Shown here: piece by piece, positions 1-12,065 of the stretch
Layout of the letters: each line of letters begins with the position of its first letter
Numbering within the stretch: position 1 is the stretch's first letter
The notes under the pieces: model-generated
Databases searched by the model: none
Told to the model about the DNA's origin: nothing
Seen by the model: only the letters and a program-made list of their open reading frames with translations
NCBI RefSeq assembly: GCF_001039355.2
Contig: NW_019775721.1
Span: forward strand, 134,358 to 189,156
Length of the DNA: 54,799 nt
Reading direction: 5' to 3'
Origin: Lingula anatina
Lineage: Eukaryota; Brachiopoda; Lingulata; Lingulida; Lingulidae
Translations under genes and position numbers: made by a program

Positions 1-76
1 ATAATAATAATAATATTAATAATAAACTTTTTCGAAGTTCTTATATTAGGTATTACGATTTCTATAACTTTTTTAC

Positions 77-260
77 CGACGATTTTCCCGTCTATTTCAG
101 CTATAAGCCAGCCATCCTTGGATATTTTCAACGTCGCCTGTATCATACGCAGACTGAACTCTTTCCAACCTTCGTTGAATATTATGTTACAAATAATACG
201 ATCATCACTCGCGATCGCCTTGCGAATCCTATACGATTGAACTCCACACTGTCCTGCCAT
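77..260 (-). CDS. GNAT acetyltransferase, first coding exon (gene continues off the left edge)
   Basis: The minus strand reads from an ATG at 260 to a donor at 76/75 (GTAAAA). This exon is 184 nt, the same length and phase as exon 1 of the complete GNAT gene at 1684-3114. The two share the core pattern NEGWKEFS / KEGWKDQS, then IQAT, then a short basic stretch, then DGKIVG / DGVVVG just before the splice site. I infer a second member of the same N-acetyltransferase family transcribed away from its neighbour. The acetyl-CoA binding part would lie outside the window. Family assignment rests on similarity to the neighbour, not on a motif within this exon. Confidence 0.7.
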
Positions 261-450
261 TCTTTTCTTTTGGCCATTACATTCTATGACGTAGGTGTGG
301 CTAATGCGATAGTAAACATTTAACAAAGCTGGCAGATAACTCCGCTATCGCAATAATGTCCATAGACAGCTTGTGGTAGGTGGGGACTTGCACATTAATT
401 TAAAAAAAAACACAGGATATATCACAACAAAGTTTACTTTTTCACCATAC

Positions 451-585
451 ATGAAATGTCTAGTCCTTGATAAAGAAACAACTGGTGATGCAGACTATAT
501 TTGGAACATGTCTGGAAAAAAGGGTTGGAAAGACCAAAGTGGGGATATAACACATGTACAAGAAAACCTTTTCAACCGGCTTTAA
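451..585 (+). pseudogene. Relic of a GNAT-family first exon
   Basis: A short plus-strand stretch encodes LVLDKETTGDAD followed by KKGWKDQSGDI, closely matching LVLDKRTFVEADD and KEGWKDQSRDI in exon 1 of the gene at 1684. The similarity fades after the KDQS motif. No donor or second exon follows, and a stop comes at 585. It is best read as a decayed third copy of the exon, lying between the two better-preserved copies. Confidence 0.6.
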
Positions 586-685
586 TGTATTTTATGTACC
601 TTAGAACCTAAAAGCTCACAAACCAAAGCCCTATTTTAACTCGAACAGATATAACTTAAACAGGATTTTATGACACCATTGTCAT

Positions 686-1017
<332 letters not shown>

Positions 1018-1028
1018 AACATAACCTA

Positions 1029-1583
1029 ACATGTGGGACTTGACCTGTCACATCTGTGTTTCCCACACAGGATTTCATAAAGCGGGTTGGTCTCATTTAC
1101 ATCAATAGAATTCATATCTTTACTGTATAGTCAAATGTTCACAATATAATATGACGCTTTAACTAGTCATCTAGTCACGTTATCTAGTTATTCAAACGCG
1201 TTATCTAGTTTTTTCCTCATACTGTTCAGTTGCCACGGACATTTATTTATTTCCCCATTTTGATAACTTTGTATCATATCTTTTTGCCCCATTGTGAGGG
1301 GGGGATGTATGGGTCCTAGTTAAATTTGATATTGTTTTGATCACCCCCCCCATTTTTGTAGCTTTGTAACATATTATTTTTTCGTCATTTTAATAAATGA
1401 TAATTTCCAGCTATATGGACCTGACCTATTTAGCTTTTGAGCGAGAACAGAGCTTCGTTGAGCTTGTGAACATTTGACTATACAGTAAAAATATAAGTTC
1501 TAATGATGTAAATGAGACCAACCCGCTTTACGAAATCCTATGCGTGGGAAATACAGATGTCACAGGTCAAGTCCCACACGTTA
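1029..1583. mobile_element. Foldback/MITE-like element with ~115-bp inverted arms
   Basis: The left arm (about 1029-1142) and right arm (about 1467-1583) are reverse complements with scattered mismatches. Shared blocks include the segment around GCGGGTTGGTCTCATTTACA and the segment around CTGTATAGTCAAATGTTCAC. The roughly 325-bp loop has no open coding frame. Long inverted arms with no transposase fit a non-autonomous foldback or MITE element. I could not define a target-site duplication. The right end lies about 55 bp upstream of the TATA box of the GNAT gene, so it may contribute promoter-proximal sequence. Confidence 0.65.
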
Positions 1584-1638
1584 TGTGTAGAAATTGCTTG
1601 CGTCAAAACACGGAAAAACCCACACGTTTGGTGTAGTC

Positions 1639-1646
1639 TATATAAG
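1639..1646 (+). promoter_or_regulatory. Probable TATA box of the GNAT gene
   Basis: TATATAAG followed by GGCC lies 38 nt before the ATG at 1684. That spacing puts a transcription start near 1670 and a very short 5' UTR. It is a good consensus match in the right place, but there is no transcript support. Confidence 0.5.
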
Positions 1647-1683
1647 GGCCAATTGAACCAAAATTCACCTTGAGTAAGGCAGC

Positions 1684-2106
1684 ATGATGTGCAGCACATC
1701 GAAAACCCCGTTAGTCCTTGATAAAAGAACATTTGTTGAGGCAGACGACATGTTGAAAATGTTTGTAAAGGAAGGCTGGAAGGACCAAAGTCGAGATATA
1801 TTACAGGCAACGTTTCGTCTGGCTGGAAAAGGGCAGTTGGTGGCGAAATACGATGGTGTTGTCGTAGGTAAAATGAGTCGCAGTAAGGTTTAAAACTAAT
1901 TTTAAAACATTGAAACACAAAATCGCAGGTCACAATATATTTAACTCTTTTTCATTTCATTTGTTCTTTCTTTAATTCACTGAAATGCATCGGATTTGTA
2001 GCAATGTTAAAAAGCCCCAACAATGTCTAAATTCCTTGTGTATGAATCTTGGCTAAGCAAAATCCCAGTTTGATTCTCCCTAAAATTGAAACTGTTAAAG
2101 CATATT

Positions 2107-2140
<34 letters not shown>

Positions 2141-3114
2141 TATAGTAGAAGGGATCTGTATATCTTCTAACTAAATTTTAATTTTGTTTTCACATTCCAG
2201 GCTTCGTTACGCTTTACAATTTTAGCGAAACAAACAGCTTTCTAAACTACCTGATCGTTAAACCGGAGCATAGACATAAAGGCTTTGGTGAGTAGATACA
2301 GACTAAGAGATACAGTCTCCAAATATTGTTTCACTCACTTTACTGACATAACTTTTAGTTGCAGTTTGTAATAATAATGATTAGAAATCTTTCTTTATAG
2401 TTGAGATTAAAGTTTCATAAAAATGAGCAATGTGTTTTGAAATGATTTACCCTTCGTGATTTGTTTGTTTGTTTGTTTTCCTCAGGGAGCGCAATGTTAA
2501 GGAAGGCACACCAATTAGCAGAGGCCAGAACAATAAGTTTCATTGCCACTCTTCCAGCAGTGCCACTGTACGAAAGACATGGGTACGTAAAAGGGAAGTT
2601 CGGTTTTGCATCTTACAGTATGATTATGAAACATATCCCAGTCTCTCCAGGCGCTGGGTCAAAGTACGAAATAAAAGCTAGCCGTGATGTTGACTGGAAT
2701 CAGCTGGTGAACTACGATACTTCTTACCATGTTTTGTCAAGGGAACATGTATTAAAGACTTTCTGCAGTATAAAGGGTTCAACCACAAAGGTCATACTAG
2801 AGAGGGGCAAAATTGTAGGCTATGGGACAATCCGACCAGTTCTAGCAGGATATCTTATAGCTCCCCTCTATGCAGATAATACAGAGGCCTGCATGGAGCT
2901 CCTAAGAAGCCTTGTTGGTGTCGCCCCATCTAATTCACCCGTTGTTCTGGTGATCCCGAATGTCAGTCAGGCCGGTAAGATTCTTTTGGACGCTAACAAA
3001 AATGACGTTAGGGTTTTATGGGAGGGAGTCAATATGAGCAGCAAAGACACTCCCGATATACCAAAAATGAACAATGTCTTGGCAATACTGAGCCCTGCCA
3101 TTTGTTTTCTGTAA
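1684..3114 (+). CDS. GNAT-fold N-acetyltransferase, three exons, ~299 aa
   Basis: Exons 1684-1867, 2201-2287 and 2486-3114 join in phase (1, then 1) at consensus GT/AG sites and give 900 nt with the stop. Across the exon 2/3 junction the protein reads HRHKGFG-GSAML, the R/QxxGxG/A motif that binds the acetyl-CoA pyrophosphate in GNAT enzymes. A beta-strand-like FVTLYNF and a NYLIVKPEHR segment precede it, and the usual ATLPAVPLYERHGY segment follows. The last ~170 residues (from about KASRDVDW) resemble the second acetyltransferase-like domain found in YitH-type and DUF1248-type GNATs (Acetyltransf_18), including the CxxLLRSL and PLYADNTEA region. The substrate is unknown. A TATA box lies upstream, and a divergent paralogue and an exon relic lie to the left. 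The first in-frame ATG was chosen; the next codon but one could also serve. Confidence 0.85.
2110..2138. repeat. (CA)n microsatellite in GNAT intron 1
   Basis: An uninterrupted AC dinucleotide run lies within the intron between exons 1 and 2 of the acetyltransferase gene. Confidence 0.9.
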
Positions 3115-3570
3115 ACTAAGCACCTGGGCCATTGTGTTTTGATTATGATCATGCAAGTGGCACCTTTCAAGCACGCTCGTATTCAGGGTTTCTGGACAAT
3201 TTGCTTTAATTTTCCGGTCCCAATACCATACTCTGACCCTGTTATCTGTTGCTTCACCAATTTGCAGTTATATAATAATTCAGAATCAAATGTGGTTTAA
3301 CAATGAGCATGATAATGTCAATAAAGCATAGCCATATAGTAATGAGAACACTTATACACGTGACTTTTAAAGAACATATCCTGGTGCTAATCGTTTGAAC
3401 ATTGTTCAGCTATTAACGGTATCTCCCCTGGGACATATCAAAAGAACACAGTGCAAATTGATAACCAGTTTGTTTTTTTTTTTTAATCTAAAGGCTATGG
3501 GGAAGTGGGGAGGGCCGTATTCCCAAGTAATAATCGTCGTTGAAAAACTGGTCATGTCCCATGGTCATTG

Positions 3571-3573
<3 letters not shown>

Positions 3574-3648
<75 letters not shown>

Positions 3649-3901
3649 GAGAATAAAGTCAATACACCATGAAAAAGTGCTCCACCCATGGTGGCGGACC
3701 GTGGGGAGCTGGTATAGAAAATCAAGAATACGAATAAATTAGACTTTTCTCTCCATTTTATTAAAAAATGCCCTACGGCCGTTTCGGCCCAGAGGCCTCG
3801 TCAGGGGCGAAAACAAAACAAAACCAGGCCTCAGGGCCGAAACGGCCGTAGGGCATTTTTTAATAAAATGGAGAGAAAAGTCTAATTTATTCGTATCCTT
3901 G

Positions 3902-3960
<59 letters not shown>
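3574..3960. mobile_element. Head-to-head palindrome between (AT)n arrays; PLE/retrozyme-like fragment
   Basis: (AT)n tracts at 3574-3647 and 3904-3960 flank an inverted repeat: 3721-3800 is almost perfectly complementary to 3824-3903, around a 23-bp A-rich spacer. Each arm, read outward from the centre, has a hammerhead-like GGCC stem, GAAA, then CGGCCGTAGGGC, a T-rich stretch, AATAAAATGGAG and CTAATTTATTCGTAT. The left side has about 73 additional bp before the AT array that the right side lacks. Hammerhead ribozymes are known in Penelope-like retroelements and retrozymes, and some of these lie in simple repeats. I therefore infer two inverted partial copies of such an element. Confidence 0.6.
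3770..3808 (-). ncRNA. Hammerhead ribozyme motif (complete core)
   Basis: The minus strand reads in order: GCCC (stem I 5' side), CTGACGA (the invariant CUGANGA), GGCC-TCTG-GGCC (a perfect 4-bp stem II with tetraloop), GAAA, CGGCCG (very short, self-complementary stem III), TA, GGGC (stem I 3' side). The 39 nt contain every invariant core nucleotide. The predicted cleavage is after the A of GUA. A stem III of two base pairs, or an intermolecular ACGGCCGU duplex, is the form known from Penelope-like elements, where such motifs are thought to act best as dimers. The partner arm at 3824-3903 keeps GGCC-TCAG-GGCC, GAAA and the downstream half but has lost the CUGANGA box, so only this arm is complete. 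Confidence 0.75.
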
Positions 3961-3962
<2 letters not shown>

Positions 3963-5063
3963 CATCTGTATGCCACTTCATAACGGATTACAGCCATTAA
4001 CAGATTAACAGCTGAAAGCCAGTGTCGTTAAACATGTGGTTGATAGCTACATGCGGGTTGCTGTATTTTGTTTTTTGTTGCTAAGTAAATGAAATTGATG
4101 ATATAATTAACACGCGCTGTCTCTCGGCTGGTGCCATGTACTGATGACGTTGGGGATTAAATTTGCGAATATCCATGAATATCGCAATTTTATTTTGATA
4201 TTATTTCGTGCATGATGACAAATTGGCAAACTCCTTCCATTGCAATTTTCAAATGGATAACATAATTGTACTCAGAATGCTAGTAAAGTCCATGTTTTCG
4301 CTATTATTATTATTATTATTTATTGTTAATCATTAAGTATGTGGTTGTGTCCCAGATATAAAGGAGGTCAATTGTTCCCAGTAGTTAGACTTTACGTTCA
4401 GTGTTCAACTTATTTAGAAAGATGTAATGTAAAAATGCAGGTTGCGTTTTTGTACGCAAAAATGCAGGTTGCGCTGAAATTCTTTTCCATAGTACGTGAG
4501 CAAAGGGTAGGCTTGCGTACAGAAAACAACGTGCGTATCCATTACTGATCTTGGTAGACAATACTGCTAACCACAATTTAGTCGGTAGAAATAGTACTCT
4601 TATCGAATGCGTTTTGCCTTTGGCAAAGGTCATTAATGCAGTTGATTTTTTCCGAATTTAAACATTAATAATAGAAATAATAATAATAATAATATTATTA
4701 TTTTATAAATTCCAATTATATCATTAACATGGCCTGAATATCATTGATTTCATGTTGTCGGTTACTTTTCACATTATGTAGTAATCTTTCTTCTACGTGA
4801 ACATGTATACCAAGCCATATCCAGGCTTAAACAGACACAACAACAAACACTGATCAAACTGCCATAATTTACACAAGAAGTGCAAAAGTATTTCAAGCAT
4901 CGATTTTTCATATGACATAGCTGCGAGGTAGATACCCGAATTGCGACGACCACTTCATACGTCTACATGTACGACATTGGATATAAAAGAAAGCCAATAG
5001 AGTAGAGATAGGAGTTATATTGAAATTTGTACAATCTCTAAATTAACATGGCTCTAGTTCAGT
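3961..5063. other. Intergenic region without a recognisable gene
   Basis: This is AT-rich sequence with (ATT)n and (AAT)n tracts near 4304-4321 and 4676-4700 and a near-duplicate segment (AAAATGCAGGTTGCG, at about 4432 and 4461). I see no supported exon or RNA gene. Confidence 0.6.
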
Positions 5064-7247
5064 TTACTCAATTTTCTTTATCTTCATGACAGCCCAGTTA
5101 AGAAGATGGGTCTTGACACCTCTCTCTCCTTTAGGTACGCCAAAATGCTTGAAGTGCGCAAAACAAAACTGCGTGCAGTTGCCCGTGGTCGCCATTCTTG
5201 CTGTGAGTGCGATAAGTGTACATTCTCTGTACCACCATCCTCCCTGGAACAGTTCAGCACAATCTCTGTCGTTTTCGTCATCATTGTCATTGTCAAAGGT
5301 GGTAAATGGCATGCCAAAATGTGAAGGCCAATATTCCGGATCCTGAATCAGAGTTCCGTCCCCTTGCGAAAATTCGTTGAAAACGTATTTTTCTGATTCC
5401 GGGCCTATGCGAAAACCGTGGTGGATTTCCCAGTAGTAATTGTCAGTTGGCAAACTCCTTACTTCGACCATTAAGGAGTAGTTTCCCTGGTAGGTGAGAT
5501 GATGAAACGCTTCCAGTCCCAGCCAGTAGTCACCAGTGACGTCACCGAATCCGATACGGTAATCCGTCCAGGACCTTCGCGAATAAAGTAAAAATTAAAA
5601 TAATTTCACAGTGATTATATATCCTACCTTCCATTCCTACCAGTGCAGGATACCTCTATTTTTCAGATTAAATTACTATATTCTATCAGTTATATTCTTC
5701 TTCATCGTCGGAGTCGAAGAAACGACATGGGCGAACAGCCTGGTCAAGATTGATTTTAGAAATCAAAGTTCAAAATGATGAAAAATGCCGCACTTACATG
5801 TAACAACAATAATATCACACATTAAATAATAATAAAAAAACATAAATTTGTAATTTAATGACAACACGCACACAGAGAAAGGGGCGGTGAAGATCAAAGC
5901 ATACCTGTTGAAATTGAGATCTGGCCCTGTTCTACGCATCAGTACCGTCCACCCGGCCTCACAGGACACGCGGAGCTGTTTTCCCATGGACTTGACGTAA
6001 ATATTATGGACGCCATTCACGCCATCTCAAAAAAAAAAAAAAAAAAAAATGATCGAATAAATTTTAAGAAATAAAAGAAGAAATTAAAGAAACTAATTTA
6101 TACAGGGAGACTAAATTTCAAACAATAAAAGACGAAGGAAATATGCAGAGAGACTAGCACATGAACGGAAACAGATTAACGGGATAAAAAAAAACAACGC
6201 CCTGAATGGGAAAACATACAAGAGACCGGCACTACAATATGCAATGCTTTCATCGACGCTCTTTGGTCAGACATACCCTAATATGTCATATTTTCAACCG
6301 GACAAATTTATAATGGCTACGTTTTAATTGTAATTCATCAGACTGTTCACACAGAAATCGACATGTAGGGCATGGGCTAAAATGCAGAAAAAACATTTTT
6401 TAATGTTTACTTATACTGTTGGCGGTTTTCTGAAAGGTCTTAGTATTAAACGAATTCTTGACAAAAATATGTATTAATATTAAAGACTCACTATAATCAG
6501 CGCAGTCGCGTGGCACCTAAAATGGAAAATGGAACTGAGTATCGCCTTTGATAACGTATCTGATGCATTATGAGTTATGTAATATGAAAATGAAAAAAAA
6601 AAATGTATTGAAGTAACACCATTCTGCACCTAGATGAAGACCAAATGAGACAAGCATCGCATCAATATTTTTCTTATCAGAAAAATTGAGATGATTTATT
6701 AGGGATAACTGAACTGAAAAATATTCAACTATTTTGTGGACTGTGTGTTTGACTTAAAAACCTAACCTCCTTCAATTCTACATAAATTCCCCGTCCTCTA
6801 CATGATCCAAATGCTATAAAACGTGTCTTTCAAAGAAAATGTTTACCCAACATGTTTTTTTCTAATTAGATTTCATTCCAGAATATCATATCAGACCACC
6901 ATACAAACCTTGGTATAGTGTTGACTGGCAGCATCGTCTATGAGGGACGACTTGTTGGGGGAGAAATCAACGGTGGAACTCAGCTCACACACCGAGCTGC
7001 GTGCTCTCAAGTTAAAAGACATACATTGAAGGTTGCTCTGGCATTTTGCTCCACATTCAATTGCAGTTATCCCATTTTGCCGCTCTTCTGTTTCCAAAAC
7101 AGAGTCAGGCAAGTATTTCCCTGGTTCAATAAGGAAAAGAGCGCCTTTTGCTACACTAGATTGGTTTTTCCCTTCTGTGTAAGACCGACAAAGTAACGTT
7201 GTACAAATGACGAAGCAAAGCACCCATTTTGTTGGCCTGCCCGACAT
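5064..7247 (-). CDS. Secreted PAN/apple plus fibrinogen-related (FReD) protein A, four exons, ~331 aa
   Basis: Exons, read on the minus strand: 7247-6909, 6516-6492 (25 nt), 6025-5905 (121 nt) and 5574-5064. All junctions are GT-AG and the phases agree, totalling 996 nt. Residues 1-25 form a signal peptide (WVLCFVICTTLLC). Residues ~40-110 are a PAN/apple-like domain with paired cysteines (IECGAKCQSNLQCMSFN, then VCEL). A PRDCADY lead-in and NGVNGVHNIYV open the C-terminal fibrinogen domain, which contains GWTVLMRR, GFGDVTGDYWLGLEA, the FTTFDNDND acidic calcium-site loop, CAELFQGGWWY and WAVMKIKKIE at the end. FReD proteins of this type (ficolin, tachylectin and ryncolin relatives) bind acetylated or other surface sugars outside the cell, and I infer a recognition role. 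The usual NG before the last FReD aromatic is replaced (ALTARM), so ligand binding could differ. The ATG at 7247 aligns with the start of the paralogue at 12495. Confidence 0.88.
6031..6047. repeat. Poly-A tract next to a splice acceptor
   Basis: On the minus strand this is a T-run forming the polypyrimidine tract directly before the FReD A exon 3 acceptor (TTTTTTGAG at 6026/6027). Confidence 0.6.
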
Positions 7248-8212
7248 GCTTACACCCAAACGGCTAAACTGGAAAACACTGAAATACGCTCACAAGTCTA
7301 CTATAGTCTCAGTATATTAGTAAAGTGAAGTTTCTTGTCAACAATGATTGATTGTGACGTGTGAATACAATTGTTGTTTTTTTTTTTTTGTTGTTACCTA
7401 TCTTTAATGATACATGTGTGACAAAATACCCGTCTTGTAGGCGACAGAGAGAAGCGAGCATTGGTCTGCGGGATGTTGGCGTGGAAAAAAGTATGTTGTA
7501 TATTCATAAAGTTTGTCCTTTTTTTGTGGTACTTGAGTTAATAATCAAAAATACGCATACATATCAAGTTATCGGGGATTGCATGGAAAGAGGTATTTAT
7601 TCCGGAATTTTAGGCCACAAATGTACAATATATATATATATATATACAATAGCACATGATGTCTTACACAAAAATTATGTAATATACATATCCTTATTTT
7701 ACGAATAAGTTCATATTTCTTTCCTTATTTCAAAACGGTCAAAGTAGGATGAAATATAGAAATAAAACTTCAGTTTCAGCGATGCAAGTTTATACAGACA
7801 TTAATTGACACATATACAGGTATAGCTTACTGCTGCTAGAGCATTCCATTGTTACATTATGACAATAGGTTAATCATCTCCACAACCACATTTAGAACTC
7901 CAGCATACGCATTCACTTTACATGTCAATTTAGTACATTAATACAGCAGTCATAATATAATTGCTGCTGTCTTTGCAATTATTTTAATTGCTAATAGGAA
8001 AAATCAAACATTCTGCGCTCGTTTTGGACATGACCACACGAATGACATACAGCTTGGCTTGGAAAATGTGACATGTACAACCAAACAACATGAAAATTTC
8101 TACTGGTCTGCTTTGAATTTTTTATTGTTTAGATGACAGAGAGTAGAATGAACAATGACAGATTGTAATGTAAGAAAAACACTGTTGGTTTTTGGTCTGT
8201 CTGCCATCGTTT

Positions 8213-8261
<49 letters not shown>

Positions 8262-8308
8262 GTGGATCTGGTCACTCGCGTTCTTCCCTTCTTGTAAATG
8301 GTTTGTAT
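7248..8308. other. Spacer between the two FReD genes
   Basis: It holds short AT microsatellites (about 7628-7646 and 8217-8259) and no recognisable exon. The second AT tract lies about 50 bp beyond the stop codon of FReD B, in its presumed 3' UTR or flank. Confidence 0.6.
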
Positions 8309-11300
8309 TTAGTCGATTTTCTTTATTTTCATTACGGCCCAACTAAGCCAATGCTCCTTGTTAACAAAACTGCTGTTAGGTATGCCCATATGCTTAAAGC
8401 TCACATGGCATTTCGAAGTACAGTCCAGCGTCGCCCATTTTCCAGTGAGGGAGATATGAGTACAATTTCTGTACCACCAACCGCCTTGGAATGCCTCGGC
8501 GCAATTTCTGTTGTCGTCGTAATCATTTTCAGCATCAAAGGTGGAAAACGGCATGCCAAACATAAAAGACCAATAAACGGCATTTTGACTCAGGTTTCCA
8601 ACACCTTGCGGAAACTCGTTAAAAACGTATTTTTCTGATTCCGGGCCTATGCGAAAACCGTGGTGGATTTCCCAGTAGTAATTGCCAGTGATCATGCTCC
8701 TCACTTCGACCATTAAAGAGTAGTTTCCCTGGTAGGTGAGATGATGAAACGCTTCCAGTCCCAGCCAGTGGTCACCAGTGACGTCACCGAATCCGTCACG
8801 ATATTCAAGCCAAGACCTAAAAATGTAAAGAAAAAGTCAAATGAAACCTACATGTACTTGTATTAAACTGCAATCACCCAAGTGAAGTGAACAACACCGT
8901 AGCATTGTATATATTATAATTACTCTGTTCTGCCCGCAACCCTGCTTTATTGTCGACATTTAAAAAAAATTAATTGGAGAGCTTGAGGAGCAACATCGTT
9001 TAGACTTGCCATAATGTCTCATCTGAACTGTTCCTGGCGAGCCATTAATGAACTACATAAATGATCCCCCCTCCCTCCTCAAATCACCTAATGAGAAAAT
9101 TTAAGATTTTCAACTAGACCAAACCCTTCTGGAATCCGCTGCATACCTGTCAAAGCTTAACTCGGGTCCTGTTCTACGCATTAGAACCGTCCACCCTTCC
9201 TCACATGATACGCGGAGTTGTCTTTTCATGGAGTTGACGTTAATACAGTGAACGCCATCTACCCCATCTGAAACGGCCAGTTTTCGTTTACTTATTTTGC
9301 ATATTCACAGGCCTTCATGTACATGTACAAACAGAAGGATGCACATAAGCACAAACAGGCAGATATACGTGAAGATAAAAAGATTTCACACGTAACCTTT
9401 ACAAAAGCATCAATGAAAAGAATGTGCCATCGGTACCATGTACACACACTGGACAAAAGAAGTGTCACCCCCTAACTCAGATTAATAAAAGTAGGCAGAT
9501 CTTGGGTACTTATAATGCCTGGTCTACTTATAATGTGACTAATGAGTATAAAACCGCTACACCATGGAATTGTATTGTTGGTCTTGTACATGTACAGCAA
9601 ATGTTATTCCTGTCTTCCTCCAATATGGCAAGATACAGGCAATTATCTAACGGTTATAGACGTCCAGTTATTAACCTGAAGAGGCGGAATATAAGCAATG
9701 TCAGAATATCGATACAATTGAATTGTTCAGTCAGAACCGTGCAGAGGGTCTGGTCTCGGTATAGAAACACTGGATCAAGAGACAAATTGCCTCTAATGGG
9801 TCGTCCAAGAAAAAAATAATGGCCGTGAAGACCGACGACTGATTTTGATGTCCAGGTTGTCAAAGTTCGACACTGCTTGTCAGTTGACAACACAGTGGAA
9901 CAATTTCACACAAAAGAATGTCTGTAAAAATTGCTAGGCGTCGGTTACATGCTCAGAGAGTGTACAGCAGGGTAGCAAGACTGAAACCTCTTATATCGTT
10001 ACAAAACAGGCAACGTAGAGTTAACTAGGGTCAACAGGATCTGGAACTGGACAGTTCATGACAATTGGTCCTATATATATTTTTTCTGATGAGTGTCGCT
10101 TTGGTCTGACCTCTGATGACAGATGAGTACTATGCTGGCAAACTGGTGGTAAAGCATTTGAACCACATGCACTGAATTTTCGAACCCGGAGCAGCATATT
10201 CATCATGGTGAGGGGCTGCATCAGCATCCATGGCGTGGGCGAATTGATAGTGGTTAATGGAAACATGAATCACTAGAAATATATCGATGTTTTGGAGTCA
10301 GGCTTGCTACCATCTATTACTAACATGTTTGGTGACAGGAATTATCCATTTGTTCACCAGGATGACAATGCTTCTTGTCACAGGCCCAGAGCAGTTGATG
10401 ATTGGTTTGACCAACAGGGCATTCGCAGGGTGATGTGGCCTGCCCAGAGTCTGGATGCAAACATAATAGAAAATGTGTGGAATGATATGTCAAAACTTTT
10501 TACAAATGCCCGTCTAACCAGCAGAGAAACTCTGTTATATTCAGTGTTTCATGCTTGGGCCAGCATAAGCCCTGAACGCATCAGACAATTATATGAAACC
10601 TTGCTTCGTAGACTGGCACCTATTATTAGGTCACGTGGCTATGCCACTAAGTACTAATTTTGGACATGAAACTGCATATTTTGGTAGAATGTATATTTTG
10701 TTCTCATTTTGTGATTTTTTGTGAAATTTGATGTTAATAAAATGATACCAGGAGCATATTTTTCCACATTCATTTATCTCCCCCATAGTATTGGCTCAGT
10801 AGGGGTGACACTTCTTTTGTCCAGTGTGTGTAGGTACATTAGTTTTGGATATTTTTAGACGTTATAGTATTTTATTACCCTAGGTTCTAGATTTCCGTAT
10901 TGCCAGCTCGATCTTGATTTCATATATAATCCATATCAACAATAGGAAATTAGTAAAAGCGATCCCATCATAAGATTTTTAACAAGCTAGCTTTTACTGT
11001 GCACTGACACTCAGAATATATTTTATCAATCCCAGACAAAAATATATGTATTAAATGCGAACACTTACTATAATCAGCACAGTCGTGAGGGACCTAAAAC
11101 AAAATGATAAAACAAGGTATCAGCTTATCAGCTGTCTGAATGTTTTCATGTTTTGGCTTATGGCACGATGCCTGACTGGTAGCCAAAACCTGCGTACACG
11201 AAGTAACGCCTTTGCCATAATGTAGTCCTCCAGCTCCGCGCCACATATGCATCAGCTATGGAGCATTGCAACAATTAAATGAACCACAGTAACTTAAGTA

Positions 11301-11664
11301 ACGAAATAACGGCAGTCAAGATTCAGTCACTGGTTTGCTTTGTTTTTTTCTTCTTTTTGCCTTTCAAAATTGAAATTGAAATGAAATTAATATTGCACAG
11401 GTACAATAATAATAATAATAATTATTATTATTATTAATAATAGTCTTAAATCCATCTAAAATGTTCAGTAGATTTTATAGGAAGTTTCTGCAGAAGAAAA
11501 CATTTCACGGCGGAGGGTGAATTTCCAGGAAGCTTTTATTGAATTACTGTTAATTGGATTTTCTCTACGTCTTTTTTTTTTTTTTTTTTTTTGNGCGACG
11601 ACGGCGACGGCCACGACAGACGCAGATGATGGCTTTATGTACAAACACATCTGTACATAAAAAT

Positions 11665-11729
<65 letters not shown>

Positions 11730-12031
11730 CATTTACCTCCAATACCTCTTACGAAATTCAAAAAACATGTCCCAGTCACTTCTGGATCATTGTTGGTGTG
11801 GCTCACCATAAGCCAATAAACTTCTGAAACCTTTAGTAAATGAGATATTCAATCGTTTACATATGCAGTTATTATTATAATTTTTTTTTTTTTTTTTTTT
11901 TTTTTTTGGGGGGGGGGGGGGCTTTCCCCTATTTTAAGTGAAAAATCTTTGCGCAAATGTCTGAAAATTTTGGCGCTTTTGAATTATTTCATGCTTACTA
12001 CCTGGTGAATGATCCGCGGTATTAAATCCTG

Positions 12032-12065
<34 letters not shown>

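Noticed and set aside
1538-1933. 131-codon minus-strand frame opposite the GNAT exon 1
   Set aside because: It is a shadow of the inverted repeat and GNAT exon with no domain features.
10080-10110. CTGATGAG as a second hammerhead candidate
   Set aside because: It is the Tc1 transposase SDEC codon block; no GAAA with matching stems follows.
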